Positions 18,301 to 25,367 of a stretch of 37,642 nt of DNA are shown piece after piece. Made by a program: the position numbers and the translations under genes. Origin of the DNA: Microthrixaceae bacterium. Lineage in GTDB: Bacteria > Actinomycetota > Acidimicrobiia > Acidimicrobiales > Microtrichaceae. The stretch's first letter is position 1; every line of letters begins with the position of its first letter. The notes beneath the pieces are model-generated. The model did not search any database. It was not told where the DNA came from and was given only the letters and a program-made list of their open reading frames with translations. The DNA is taken from positions 1 to 37,642 of the forward strand of contig JADLFH010000032.1 in assembly GCA_020845705.1 (NCBI GenBank), read 5' to 3'.

Positions 18301-18808
18301 CGAGGCGATCCAGCGAGGAGAGCGCCTGGTAGATGCTGAAGCCCACCGCCATCGCCGCGTCGCCGGCATCGGGGCCAACCAGATCGTCGACCTCCCTCGC
18401 AGCCCGGAGCCGGTCCCGACCGATGGCCCACGTGGCGTCCTTCAGTCGCGCCAGCTCCGCGTTCAAAGCCTCCAGCTCACCGTCGTCGCGGGAGGCCATG
18501 GGGTCGTCGAGCAGCGCTTCGCAACCCGCGATCCAACGGTCGATCCGCGCCACGGCGGCGTCGACGCGCGACGCGGCCGGAGGATCGTGCAGCAACGAGA
18601 CCAGTCCGTCCAGGCCGCGCAGGTCGGCGTCGACCCTGACGAGCTCCGAAGCCACGTCGTGGAGCGAACCTCCGGGGCGGGCGAGCATCTTGGCGGGTTC
18701 CTCCGCCTCCAACAGGGCACAGACGGCGTCGAGGCGTTCGGCCCTGGACCCGATGTCGATGACCGCGCCCGAGTGCGGCCGCCGAAGCACCGCAATGATT
18801 CCGCACAT
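15350..18808 (-). CDS. glmS: Oversized GlmS-like glutamine-fructose-6-phosphate aminotransferase
   Basis: A 1152-residue GlmS relative; ordinary GlmS is about 610. It begins MCGIIAVLRRP, so Cys2 becomes the glutaminase nucleophile after Met removal, which fixes the start at 18808 over an in-frame TTG 21 bp upstream. Glutaminase landmarks: RGRDSAG near 173-179, GHTRWASVG near 264-272, LNGDVDN near 299-305, TTDAKVIP near 322-329. SIS domain 1 (about 475-665) has HFLLKEI, AISQSGTTTDT and SVASTKAF. SIS domain 2 (about 705-850) has KLSELCYKS and DKKHIDLS. A motif like the usual GlmS tail, HQAKTVTVG, appears at about 952-960. Extra parts: about 140 residues after the first strand, further inserts (about 190-255 and 850-945) and about 190 unrecognised C-terminal residues. 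It is next to glmM in the UDP-GlcNAc pathway. Confidence 0.88.
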   Translation of the reverse strand: MCGIIAVLRRPHSGAVIDIGSRAERLDAVCALLEAEEPAKMLARPGGSLHDVASELVRVDADLRGLDGLVSLLHDPPAASRVDAAVARIDRWIAGCEALLDDPMASRDDGELEALNAELARLKDATWAIGRDRLRAAREVDDLVGPDAGDAAMAVGFSIYQALSSLDRLEVRGRDSAGVEIVIWRHGLDLTDDKVASALAARRDPLFVSGSVQVACDALVFVYKAAAEIGELGDNTAVLRNAIRSDELLRAALAAPTAEAVVLGHTRWASVGIISESNAHPQSSEEIGRDPLPFVTAVLNGDVDNFADLIAAEEMQLPATITTDAKVIPAVMARRIEEGLETVEAFRETVRVLDGSVAIGAVSSTEPGRILLALRGSGQALYVGLADDAYLVASEPYGVVEDADEYLRMDGECPSDPTNPTASRGQIVALDAGHAGDLGSIRRWSYDGTELPVSAQEVVQAEITTRDIDRGSFPHFLLKEISDAPGGFRKTLRGKLVEHDGELAVMLGAATLPPEISTPLVDGTIQRVLVIGQGTAAAAGHGLVAALDRLLEQTAVRVEAVLATELSGFRLRADMSDTLVVAISQSGTTTDTNRTVDLARSRGARVIAVVNRRNSDLCDKSDGVLYTSDGRDVEMSVASTKAFYAQIAAGMLLAYAISELVDGGVKASAPDEQHLLRALRELPERMVEVLGRREDVAVAAQRFAPSRRYWAIVGNGANSIAAREVRIKLSELCYKSIACDATEDKKHIDLSSEPLILVCAAGLGGSIAADVGKEIAIYRAHKAAPIVIATEGEQPYGAALHVIAVPETDPRVAFVLSSMVGHLFGYEAALAIDAQANPLREARGVIERVAGQLDAEEPVTRAVLDAVQHELQPLAATFLDSLRAGAYNGHLEAATAVRVASLFRYATGISGLASYQAEFGKVGTPGVVLDDLTAGLTAAIEELTRPIDAIKHQAKTVTVGISRSDESLLHVGLVAATLSAGAPRDRLSYATLRSLADLDPAVVEVLGSTRYRVEDPDGEDPTVVVVDRAGIAANLVSRAERDPRLRGTKHLVAREQELMVAQGRSDGRLVLIVPETKDSETTGLTLLHLRLHDRLGATVARGVLSGYRRRYQALRDHVTETEDVFREDLLAEQPTVDLLCEPIWDLANRWRS

Positions 18809-18840
18809 CGTCTTCTCCCCGAGATCCAAGCGGCCAGATC

Positions 18841-18846
18841 AGTGTA
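18841..18846 (-). promoter_or_regulatory. Possible -10 box upstream of glmS
   Basis: Minus-strand TACACT (18846-18841) fits TAnnnT and lies 32 bp before the glmS ATG. No good -35 is visible at 17-19 bp. It follows immediately after two hairpin-forming sequences in the 235-bp glmM-glmS gap, so a separate promoter for glmS is plausible but weakly supported. Confidence 0.3.
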
Positions 18847-18869
18847 AGGAACGCACTCCCGAACGACTA

Positions 18870-18910
18870 GCCGAGTCGTCCCAAGGGACGGTTGTCGCCG
18901 ATGACTCGGC
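18870..18910. repeat. Inverted repeat in the glmM-glmS gap
   Basis: GCCGAGTCGTC (18870-18880) and GATGACTCGGC (18900-18910) are inverted copies over 11 bp with one mismatch, with a 19-nt loop. It could be a terminator-like or attenuator hairpin between glmM and glmS. There is no T-run. Confidence 0.55.
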
Positions 18911-18918
18911 ACACCCCA

Positions 18919-18970
18919 CGAACTTGCGCACGTTTCCGTCGCCAGAGGCCGGATCCGTACGCAAGTTCGG
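18919..18970. repeat. 52-bp dispersed palindromic element, copy 1
   Basis: The arms CGAACTTGCGCACG (18919-18932) and CGTACGCAAGTTCG (18956-18969) pair at 13 of 14 positions. The whole 52-bp block recurs, in inverted orientation and at the same length, at 37046-37097 with 43 of 52 identical bases. It lies in the 235-bp gap between glmM and glmS. A further shared motif, TGCCTCAAACCG (18989-19000), links this gap to the repeat arrays at the left edge of the window. Confidence 0.8.
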
Positions 18971-19043
18971 CGAGAGGCCGGACCCACATGCCTCAAACCG
19001 CTCCGTTGTCAGCCTCCCCACCCCTTGGAACCACTCGTCCAGT

Positions 19044-20372
19044 TCAGGAGGCCGCCTCGACCGCAGCGACGAGCTCCTCGGCCACATCCGCCGCGACGGC
19101 CTCGTCGGTCGCCTCCACCATCACCCGGACGAGGGGCTCGGTTCCGCTCTCCCGTACCAGCACGCGCCCGGCCGCACCGAGACGTTCGCGGGCGCGCTCG
19201 ATCTCGGGTTCGAGCCTGCCCACCAGCCCGGGGTCACGCTCCGGAAGTCGCACGTTGCGCAACACCTGCGGAAGACGGGTCATGGCCGCATCGGCGAGCG
19301 CAGACAACGAGATCCCGCTGCGAACCACCACATCCGATATGAGAACCGCGCTCAACACCCCGTCGCCGGTGGTGGCCAGATCACGGAAGATCAGGTGACC
19401 CGACTGCTCGCCACCGAGGGACAGCCCGTCGCGGTCGAGGGCTTCGAGAACGAACCGGTCGCCCACTGCCGTCTCCACCAGGCCTATTCCCGCTGCTGCC
19501 ATCCCGAGTCGGAAACCGAGGTTCGACATGACCGTCACCACCACCGAGTCGCCGCGGAGACGGCCCCGGCGCTTCAGGTCGAGCGCCGCTACCGCGATGA
19601 GCTGATCGCCGTCTATGAGCCGCCCCGCCGCGTCGACTGCCAGCACACGGTCGGCGTCGCCGTCGAACGCGAAGCCCAGCTGCGCCCCCCGTTCCACCAC
19701 CGCGTCGCTCAGGTCCTCGGGATGGGTCGACCCACAGCGGTCGTTGATGTTGAGACCGTCCGGGTTGGCGTGCAGCACGTGGACCGACGCACCCAGCGCC
19801 TCGAACACCTCGGGGGCGATGCCCGATGCCGCGCCGTTGGCGCAGTCCAACACGACTTCGAGCCCATCGAGGCGACGGCCTTCGAGAGCGTCGAGCAGCA
19901 TCGACCGGTACCGACCCATGCCCCCGGCGTCGGAGTGGATCGACCCGAGCGCCGCGCCCGTGATCCCGCGTCCGATCCCGCCGCCGGCGCGAACCTCCTC
20001 GATCGTCTCCTCGACTCGGCGCTGGAGCTCATCGGAGAGCTTGGTGCCTCCGGGGCCGAACACCTTGATGCCGTTGTCGGGCGCAGCGTTGTGCGACGCC
20101 GAGATGACGACGCCCACCAGCGAGTCTGCGGCCCCAAGCGCGGCCACCGCGGGCGTGGGCACGACACCCAACAGAGTCACCCCGACACCTTCGGCACAGA
20201 TCCCCGCGGCCAGCGCCGCCTCGATCATCGACCCTGAGCGTCTGGTGTCACGCCCGATGAGGACGGTGGGGCCTCCCAGGACGCGCGCAGTGGCGCGGCC
20301 GATTGCGAGGCAGAGCTCGGGGGTGAGCTCTGCGTTCGCGAGACCGCGAATGCCGTCGGTCCCGAACCGCAT
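19044..20372 (-). CDS. glmM: Phosphoglucosamine mutase GlmM
   Basis: A 442-residue enzyme that converts glucosamine-6-phosphate to glucosamine-1-phosphate, the step after GlmS. It has FGTDGIRG at 3-10, the phosphoserine loop VVISASHNAAPDNGIKVFG near 88-106 with the catalytic Ser in SASHN, the metal-binding FDGDADR near 230-236, GGEQSGHLI near 314-322 and the substrate-phosphate site RESGTEPLVRVMVE near 402-415. Length is normal. It follows rpsI by 9 bp and so appears co-transcribed with rplM-rpsI, an arrangement common in actinobacteria. Confidence 0.97.
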   Translation of the reverse strand: MRFGTDGIRGLANAELTPELCLAIGRATARVLGGPTVLIGRDTRRSGSMIEAALAAGICAEGVGVTLLGVVPTPAVAALGAADSLVGVVISASHNAAPDNGIKVFGPGGTKLSDELQRRVEETIEEVRAGGGIGRGITGAALGSIHSDAGGMGRYRSMLLDALEGRRLDGLEVVLDCANGAASGIAPEVFEALGASVHVLHANPDGLNINDRCGSTHPEDLSDAVVERGAQLGFAFDGDADRVLAVDAAGRLIDGDQLIAVAALDLKRRGRLRGDSVVVTVMSNLGFRLGMAAAGIGLVETAVGDRFVLEALDRDGLSLGGEQSGHLIFRDLATTGDGVLSAVLISDVVVRSGISLSALADAAMTRLPQVLRNVRLPERDPGLVGRLEPEIERARERLGAAGRVLVRESGTEPLVRVMVEATDEAVAADVAEELVAAVEAAS

Positions 20373-20381
20373 GGCGGGGAC

Positions 20382-20774
20382 TCAGCGCTTGGAGTACTGC
20401 GGCGCCTTGCGGGCCTTCTTCAGGCCGTACTTCTTCGACTCCTTCTCGCGGGCGTCGCGGGTGAGGAAGCCGGCCTTCTTCAGATCGGGCCGCAGCTCGC
20501 CGTCGAGGGCGACGAGAGCACGGGCGATTCCCAGGCGCAGGGCGCCCGCCTGGCCGGTGGGGCCGCCGCCGTGGATGGTGGCATCGATGTCGTATGCCTC
20601 GGTCAGCTCGGTTGCGGTGAGCGGCTCGGTGAGGATCATCCGGTGCGTGTCGTTCGGGAAGTAGTTCTCGAGCGGCCGCTTGTTGACGGTGATGGTTCCG
20701 TTGCCTGGGCGAACCCGGACTCTGGCGACGGCGCGCTTGCGGCGACCTGTGGACTGGACGAGCGGAAGTGGCAT
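20382..20774 (-). CDS. rpsI: Ribosomal protein S9 (uS9)
   Basis: The 130-residue small-subunit head protein whose C-terminal tail reaches the P-site tRNA. It has [19 protein letters not shown] at 8-26, [22 protein letters not shown] near 63-84 and the basic tail ending [11 protein letters not shown]; the final Lys-Arg is the usual tRNA-contacting end. It lies 15 bp downstream of rplM in the standard rplM-rpsI pair. The ATG at 20774 follows a CCTCCTTTCC-type leader with only a weak Shine-Dalgarno. Confidence 0.98.
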   Translation of the reverse strand: MPLPLVQSTGRRKRAVARVRVRPGNGTITVNKRPLENYFPNDTHRMILTEPLTATELTEAYDIDATIHGGGPTGQAGALRLGIARALVALDGELRPDLKKAGFLTRDAREKESKKYGLKKARKAPQYSKR

Positions 20775-20789
20775 GGAAAGGAGGCTCCG

Positions 20790-21245
20790 TTATGCGCCGG
20801 CGCGGTCGCGGGCGTGATCGATTGTGAGGTCGGCGGGCTTCTGGCCCTGGTGAGGATGGGTGGGTCCTGCGTAGACCTTCAACTTCCTCAGCATCTGACG
20901 GCCCAGCCGGTTCTTCGGCAGCATGCCCCGGATGGAACGCCGCACCGCCTCTTCCGGCTTGGATGCCAGAAGGTCCGCGTAGCTGGTGGAGCGTAGGCCG
21001 CCCGGATAGCCGGAGTGACGGTGCACCTGCTTGGCAGCGGCCTTACCGGCGGTCAGGACCACCTTGTCGGCGTTCACGATGATGACGTGATCGCCGGTGT
21101 CGAGGTGCGGGGTGTAGGTGGGCTTGTGCTTGCCTCGCAGGACGCGGGCCACCTCGGTGGCGAGCCGGCCCAACACCAGGCCCTCGGCATCGACCACGTA
21201 CCACCCGCGCTCGATCTCTGCTGCTTTCGGGGAGTAGGTACGCAC
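20790..21245 (-). CDS. rplM: Ribosomal protein L13 (uL13)
   Basis: The 151-residue large-subunit protein that binds 23S rRNA early in assembly. It contains [26 protein letters not shown] at about 17-42, the [19 protein letters not shown] segment near 52-64 and a long conserved [20 protein letters not shown] stretch near 110-130. The start is GTG at 21245 (MRTYSPK), giving normal length. It follows truA by 118 bp, which contains a promoter candidate, so rplM-rpsI-glmM probably has its own transcript as well as read-through. Confidence 0.97.
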   Translation of the reverse strand: MRTYSPKAAEIERGWYVVDAEGLVLGRLATEVARVLRGKHKPTYTPHLDTGDHVIIVNADKVVLTAGKAAAKQVHRHSGYPGGLRSTSYADLLASKPEEAVRRSIRGMLPKNRLGRQMLRKLKVYAGPTHPHQGQKPADLTIDHARDRAGA

Positions 21246-21320
21246 GCGGGAGCCTTCTGTGAGTCAGATGTGGTGTTCGCGCCACGGCGGGACCGCGAGG
21301 GGGCGCGAACGCAACGTGCA

Positions 21321-21350
21321 ACGTTATCGGCCTCCGCTTTTCCCCAGCAA
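21321..21350 (-). promoter_or_regulatory. rplM promoter candidate
   Basis: Minus-strand TTGCTG (21350-21345) and TAACGT (21326-21321) are separated by 18 bp, the spacing also seen at groES and infA. The -10 and the following bases, TAACGTTGCAC, are identical to an 11-bp block upstream of rplC. A leader of about 70 nt would precede the rplM GTG. Confidence 0.5.
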
Positions 21351-21363
21351 GTGGGGCCGGGTT

Positions 21364-22149
21364 TCAGTCGCCGTAGCCCACGTCCCACAGCATCAGACCG
21401 CGGGGTGGCGCGATCGTGTGGACCGCGGCGCGGTCCACAGCAGCCAGCACCGTGGGAACCGAATCGGGTTCCACACGTCCCCGCCCCACGTCCACCAACA
21501 GGCCAACGATCGAGCGCACCATCTGGTGGCAGAAGGCCGTGGCCCGGATCTCGAAGTGGAGCCGGTCGTCGCCGTCTTCGTGCCAGGCGGCGTCGAGCAC
21601 TCGTCGGACCGTCGACGGCGCCGTGGCGGCGGCGGGTACCGCTTTGGGGGCGCGGCAGAACGAAGCGAAGTCGTGGGTCCCGACGAGCTGCGCGGCCGCC
21701 ACGTTCATCCGCTCCAGATCGAGGGTCCGGCCGACGGCCCAGCACGTCGTCCGATCGAAGGGACTGGCCACGGCGCCGGTCCGCACGAAATAGCGGTAGC
21801 GGCGCCACCGGGCGGAGAAGCGGGCGTTGAAGTCATCGTCTGTGACCTCCGCCGATACCAGGATCACAGACCCGCCGCTGAGGCTCTGGATCGACCGCTG
21901 TAGCCGGCGCTCGTCGAGCCGACCCATAGGTGCGTCGAAGGAGATCACCTGAGCGCGGGCGTGAACACCGCGGTCGGTCCGCCCAGCCGCTGTAATCCGT
22001 ATCTCGGCCCTTAGGGCGCGGCTCAGATGATCCTCGAGGAACGCGGCGACAGTGGGATAGGGGTCGTTGCGCGCGAAGCCGTGGAAGTCCGTGCCGTCGT
22101 ATGCGACGACCGCCCGGATGCGTTCGGTCCCCGAGTCGATGCCGGTCAG
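21364..22149 (-). CDS. truA: tRNA pseudouridine synthase TruA, apparent CTG start
   Basis: A 261-residue enzyme that makes pseudouridine at positions 38-40 of the tRNA anticodon arm. The catalytic Asp59 is in AAGRTDRGVHARAQ, with AYDGTDFHGFA at 16-26 before it and RYRYFVRTG, GTHDFASFCR and CHQMVRSIVGLLVDVG after it. The first ATG, GTG or TTG in frame (GTG at 21948) comes after the catalytic Asp and would leave a dead fragment. Upstream, the frame stays open to a stop inside rplQ with no standard start. The best initiator is CTG at 22149, which overlaps the rplQ TGA as CTGA, exactly like the GTGA and ATGA overlaps elsewhere here, and gives normal TruA length. An ATC 30 nt downstream is a weaker alternative. 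Confidence 0.9.
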   Translation of the reverse strand: MTGIDSGTERIRAVVAYDGTDFHGFARNDPYPTVAAFLEDHLSRALRAEIRITAAGRTDRGVHARAQVISFDAPMGRLDERRLQRSIQSLSGGSVILVSAEVTDDDFNARFSARWRRYRYFVRTGAVASPFDRTTCWAVGRTLDLERMNVAAAQLVGTHDFASFCRAPKAVPAAATAPSTVRRVLDAAWHEDGDDRLHFEIRATAFCHQMVRSIVGLLVDVGRGRVEPDSVPTVLAAVDRAAVHTIAPPRGLMLWDVGYGD

Positions 22150-22505
22150 TCGGAGACGAGCTCGATGCGCGCCATCGGCGCGTTGTCACCCTGGCGTGGC
22201 CCGAGCTTGAGGATTCGGGTGTACCCGCCCGGACGCGACGCGAAGCGGGGCCCGACCTCGTCCATGAGCTTGGCCGCGATCTCCTGGTCGCCGAGGTAGG
22301 CGAGGATCTGGCGGTGATTGTGAAGGCCGCCCTTGCGAGCCTTGGTGATGACCTTCTCGGCAATGGGTCGCAGCGCCTTGGCCTTCGCCTCGGTGGTGAC
22401 GATCCCTTCGGCCGCGATCAGCGACGACACGAGGTTCGCCATCATCAGGCGCTGGTGTGCAGCGTTGCCCCCGAAACGGGGACCCTTCTTGGGAGTGCCT
22501 TGCAT
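22146..22505 (-). CDS. rplQ: Ribosomal protein L17 (bL17)
   Basis: A 119-residue protein at the base of the exit-tunnel side of the 50S subunit. It begins MQGTPKKGPRFGGNAAHQRLM and has the L17 signature around TTEAKAKALRPIAEKVITKARKG at about 37-60. Length is normal and there is no long actinobacterial C-terminal extension. It lies 11 bp after rpoA, the classical end of the alpha operon, and its stop codon overlaps the proposed CTG of truA. Confidence 0.97.
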   Translation of the reverse strand: MQGTPKKGPRFGGNAAHQRLMMANLVSSLIAAEGIVTTEAKAKALRPIAEKVITKARKGGLHNHRQILAYLGDQEIAAKLMDEVGPRFASRPGGYTRILKLGPRQGDNAPMARIELVSD

Positions 22506-22516
22506 GGTGGACCTCG

Positions 22517-23455
22517 TCAGTTCCGACCGCGGAGGGTGAGTCCGCGCTCGTCGAGCTTCTCGGTGACCTCGTCGAGGGACTTCTGGCCGAAGTTGGTGAT
22601 GGCCAACAGGTCGTCCTCGGACTTGAGCAGCAGTTCGCCGACCGTGTTCACCTGGGCTCGCTTGAGGCAGTTGCGCGGGCGCTCGGACAGATCGAGATCT
22701 TCGATGGGCAGGTCGAGATCGGGCGAGGACGACGCCGGCGCACCCACATCTCCCAGCTCCAGACCCTGGGGCTCGTCGCTCATGTTCTCGACGAGCTCGA
22801 CCAACGACTTCAGCGTGGCACCGGCCGACGCAAGCGCCTCGCGCGGCGTGATGGAACCGTCGGTCTCGATGTCGAGCACGAGACGGTCGAAGTTGGTGGA
22901 CTGCTCCACGCGGGTGGGCTCGACGCTGAAGCTGACCCGGCGCACCGGCGAGAAGATCGAGTCGACGGGGATGACCCCGATTGTGGTGGATGCACGCCCG
23001 GCGTCGGCCGCCAGGTATCCCCGACCACGCTCCACGGTGAGGTCGATGGCCAGGCGGCCCTTCGCGTTGAGGGTTGCCAGGTGCAGATCGGAGTTGAGCA
23101 CTTCGACATCGGCGGTGGTCTGGATGTCGGCCGCGGTGACCTCGGCGGGACCCCGCACGTCGAGGCGCAGCGTGACGGCCTCGTCGGAGTGCGACTCCAA
23201 CACCACGTCCTTCAAGTTGAGGATGACGTCGGTGACGTCCTCGGTGACCCCGGCGATGGTGTCGAACTCGTGGAGAGCGTCGTCGAAGCGCACCTGGGTG
23301 ATCGCCGCGCCTGGGATGGACGACAGCAGCGTCCGGCGCAGCGAGTTGCCGATGGTGTGTCCGAAGCCCGGCTCGAGCGGGCTGACGGCGAAGCGCTGAC
23401 GGTTGCCGCCCTCGTCGTCGATGGCTTCGACGGTTGGGCGTTGGATGACCAACAT
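22517..23455 (-). CDS. rpoA: RNA polymerase alpha subunit
   Basis: The 312-residue alpha subunit: the N-terminal domain (about 1-230) dimerises and assembles beta and beta-prime (PLEPGFGHTIGNSLRRTLLSSIPG near 27-50), an acidic linker follows, and the C-terminal domain (about 245-312) contacts DNA and activators (RPRNCLKRAQVNTVGELL, then FGQKSLDEV). The start is the ATG at 23455 (MLVIQRPTVE); the open frame continues further up, but that part covers rpsD in another frame. Length matches actinobacterial RpoA. Confidence 0.98.
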   Translation of the reverse strand: MLVIQRPTVEAIDDEGGNRQRFAVSPLEPGFGHTIGNSLRRTLLSSIPGAAITQVRFDDALHEFDTIAGVTEDVTDVILNLKDVVLESHSDEAVTLRLDVRGPAEVTAADIQTTADVEVLNSDLHLATLNAKGRLAIDLTVERGRGYLAADAGRASTTIGVIPVDSIFSPVRRVSFSVEPTRVEQSTNFDRLVLDIETDGSITPREALASAGATLKSLVELVENMSDEPQGLELGDVGAPASSSPDLDLPIEDLDLSERPRNCLKRAQVNTVGELLLKSEDDLLAITNFGQKSLDEVTEKLDERGLTLRGRN

Positions 23456-23483
23456 TTGGGCTGTACCTCGTTCTTCGGGGCGG

Positions 23484-24101
23484 TTACTTCGAGTAGAGCT
23501 CGACGATGAGCTGTTCGCGCACAGGTGTGTCGATCTGTTCGCGGAGGGGCAGTTCGCGGATGGTCGCCTCGAAGCCACCGTCCGCCCTTTCGATCCAGGC
23601 AGGGGCGCTGCGACCGAGCGCGTCCATGTTCCACTGCACGGTGACGTTGCCCCGCGCCTTGTCACGGAGGCGGACGACGTCGCCCTTTCGAACCCGGAAG
23701 CTGGGGATGTCGACCCGGCGGCCGTTCACATCGACATGGCCGTGGTTGACGAACTGGCGGGCCTGGGGTCGGGTTGCGGCCCAACCGGCGCGGTAGACGA
23801 TGTTGTCGAGGCGCAGCTCGCAGTAGCGCAGCAGGTTCTCGCCGGTGACGCCGGGGCGGCGTGAGGCCTCGGCGTAGAGGTTGCGGAACTGCTTCTCGGA
23901 GAAGCCGTAGGTGAAGCGGGCCTTCTGCTTCTCCTGGAGCTGGAGCAGGTACTCGCTGACGTTTCCACGGCGCCGCGTGCGGCCGTGCTCGCCCGGCGGG
24001 TACGGGCGCTTCTCCATGGCGATGTTCTCGCCCTTGGTTCCCCAGATGTTGGTGCCGAGGCGGCGTGAGACGCGTGCCTTCGGGCCTGTGTAGCGGGACA
24101 T
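23484..24101 (-). CDS. rpsD: Ribosomal protein S4 (uS4)
   Basis: A 205-residue primary 16S rRNA-binding protein. It begins MSRYTGPKARVSRRLG, has RPYPPGEHGRTRRRGNVSEY near 32-50 and the S4 RNA-binding domain RLDNIVYRAGWAATRPQARQFVNHGHVDVNG near 95-125. The N-terminal zinc cysteines are absent, so this is the zinc-free (C-) form. The start is fixed by the ATG at 24101, six bases after rpsK; a longer open frame reading through upstream genes is not real. Confidence 0.98.
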   Translation of the reverse strand: MSRYTGPKARVSRRLGTNIWGTKGENIAMEKRPYPPGEHGRTRRRGNVSEYLLQLQEKQKARFTYGFSEKQFRNLYAEASRRPGVTGENLLRYCELRLDNIVYRAGWAATRPQARQFVNHGHVDVNGRRVDIPSFRVRKGDVVRLRDKARGNVTVQWNMDALGRSAPAWIERADGGFEATIRELPLREQIDTPVREQLIVELYSK

Positions 24102-24106
24102 CTCGA

Positions 24107-24505
24107 CTACATCCTCCGACGCTTGGGGGGGCGGCACCCGTTGTGGGGAACCGGTGTCACGTCCTTGATGCCCGTGACCTCGATGCCCACATTCTGTATC
24201 GAACGAATGGCGGTCTCCCGACCTGAGCCGGGGCCCTTGACGACCACGTCGACCTTCCGGACACCGTGCTCCATCGCCCTGCGTGCGGCCTGCTCGGCAG
24301 CCATCTGCGCCGCGAACGGCGTGGACTTGCGGGAACCCTTGAACCCGACGTTGCCCGCCGAGGCCCAGGAGATGACGTTGCCCTCCAGGTCGGAGATCGA
24401 CACGATCGTGTTGTTGAAGGAGCTCTTGATGTGCACCACTCCATGGGTGACGTTCTTGCGTTCCTTCTTGCGGGGACGACGGCCCCCTGCTGGCGGCTTG
24501 GCCAT
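24107..24505 (-). CDS. rpsK: Ribosomal protein S11 (uS11)
   Basis: A 132-residue protein of the 30S platform near the E site. It has a basic N-terminus ([19 protein letters not shown]), [19 protein letters not shown] near 25-43, [20 protein letters not shown] near 49-68 and the C-terminal [12 protein letters not shown] typical of the family. Its ATG overlaps the rpsM stop by one base (TAATG). Length is normal. Confidence 0.98.
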   Translation of the reverse strand: MAKPPAGGRRPRKKERKNVTHGVVHIKSSFNNTIVSISDLEGNVISWASAGNVGFKGSRKSTPFAAQMAAEQAARRAMEHGVRKVDVVVKGPGSGRETAIRSIQNVGIEVTGIKDVTPVPHNGCRPPKRRRM

Positions 24506-24882
24506 TACTTCCTGACCTTCTTCTTCCCGGCGACAGTCTTCTTCGGGCCCTTGCGTGTTCGGGCGTTGGTGTGGGTGCGCTGGCCACGCACGGGCAGACC
24601 GCGCCGGTGGCGCAGGCCCTGGTAGCAGCCGATCTCCATCTTGCGCTTGATGTTCTGGGAGACCTCACGGCGTAGGTCGCCCTCCACCTTGAGGTGCTCG
24701 TCGATGTGCGCACGCAGGCGGTTGACCTCGGCGTCGGTGAGGTCACGGACCCGGGTGGAGGGGTCGATCCCGGTCGCGTCGCAGATCTGCTCGGAGACGG
24801 ACCGGCCGATGCCGTAGATGTAGGTGAGGGAGACGACGAGCCGCTTCTCGCGCGGGATGTCGACGCCGGAGATTCGTGCCAT
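24505..24882 (-). CDS. rpsM: Ribosomal protein S13 (uS13)
   Basis: A 125-residue 30S head protein that contacts L5 (bridge B1b) and P-site tRNA. It starts [19 protein letters not shown] and has [19 protein letters not shown] near 22-40, the conserved [22 protein letters not shown] near 92-113 and a Lys/Arg tail ending KKKVRK. The ATG at 24882 is chosen over upstream in-frame codons because the conserved protein starts there. It lies 19 bp after rpmJ. Confidence 0.98.
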   Translation of the reverse strand: MARISGVDIPREKRLVVSLTYIYGIGRSVSEQICDATGIDPSTRVRDLTDAEVNRLRAHIDEHLKVEGDLRREVSQNIKRKMEIGCYQGLRHRRGLPVRGQRTHTNARTRKGPKKTVAGKKKVRK

Positions 24883-24901
24883 GGATGGTGTGGTTCCTTC
24901 C

Positions 24902-25015
24902 TCAGCCCTGGCGCTGCTTGTGTCGGGGGTTGTCGCAGATGACCTGCACGCGACCATGCCGCCGGATCACCCGGCACTTCTCACACATCTTCTTGACGCT
25001 CGGTCGGACCTTCAT
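24902..25015 (-). CDS. rpmJ: Ribosomal protein L36 (bL36), zinc-binding
   Basis: The 37-residue protein begins [19 protein letters not shown] and continues [18 protein letters not shown]. Cys11, Cys14, Cys27 and His32 form the complete zinc site, so this is the zinc-dependent (C+) form. It sits between infA and rpsM as in most bacteria, 45 bp after infA. That gap contains a short GC-rich palindrome (25042-25055). Confidence 0.97.
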   Translation of the reverse strand: MKVRPSVKKMCEKCRVIRRHGRVQVICDNPRHKQRQG

Positions 25016-25060
25016 GATTGCTCTCTGCTCGTCTCCGCTCGGCGGCGCTCGCCGCGGAGA

Positions 25061-25285
25061 TCATTTGTATCGATATGTGATACGGCCTCTGCTGAGGTCG
25101 TAGGGGGTGAGCTCAACCTGAACCTTGTCCCCCGGCAGGATTCGGATGTAGTGCATCCGCATCTTGCCGGAGATATGGGCCAACACCTTGTGGCCGTTTT
25201 CGAGTTCGACCCGGAACATCGCGTTCGGGAGAGGCTCGATGACCGTCCCTTCGAGGACGATTGCGTCTTCTTTGGGCTTGGGCAG
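25061..25285 (-). CDS. infA: Translation initiation factor IF-1, apparent CTG start
   Basis: The 74-residue OB-fold factor binds the ribosomal A site and helps IF-2 and IF-3 select the initiator tRNA. The encoded sequence is (M)[19 protein letters not shown] followed by [12 protein letters not shown] and ending [13 protein letters not shown], a full IF-1. No ATG, GTG or TTG exists in frame before codon 23; starting there would remove the first strand of the fold. The codon at the expected position is CTG (25285-25283), with a perfect AGGAGGAG six bases upstream and an in-frame TGA about 50 nt further up. A CTG initiator is therefore strongly supported. infA heads the infA-rpmJ-rpsM-rpsK-rpsD-rpoA-rplQ-truA run. 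Confidence 0.95.
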   Translation of the reverse strand: MPKPKEDAIVLEGTVIEPLPNAMFRVELENGHKVLAHISGKMRMHYIRILPGDKVQVELTPYDLSRGRITYRYK

Positions 25286-25291
25286 GGCGAA

Positions 25292-25299
25292 CTCCTCCT
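25292..25299 (-). promoter_or_regulatory. Strong ribosome binding site that fixes the infA CTG start
   Basis: Minus-strand AGGAGGAG (25299-25292) is a near-complete anti-16S match, 6 nt from the CTG at 25285. It is the best Shine-Dalgarno noticed in this window, which would offset a weak initiator codon. Confidence 0.85.
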
Positions 25300-25367
25300 G
25301 CGGAGTTGGATGGGGTGAACTCGAACCGGCCCGTCACGCGACGCGAGTCGGCGCAAGCCAGCGGAAG

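Noticed and set aside
21340..21357. Terminator after truA (CCCCA-N5-TGGGG)
   Set aside because: A 5-bp stem whose neighbouring T-run is on the wrong strand for truA; the region is better explained as the rplM promoter.
21364..22149. Frameshift or truncation in truA
   Set aside because: Hand translation of 21949-22149 gives an uninterrupted N-terminal TruA domain in the same frame; only a standard start codon is missing.
23484..24977. A 497-codon frame fusing rpsD with the upstream region
   Set aside because: Only the last 205 residues are S4; the rest is rpsK, rpsM and rpmJ read out of frame.
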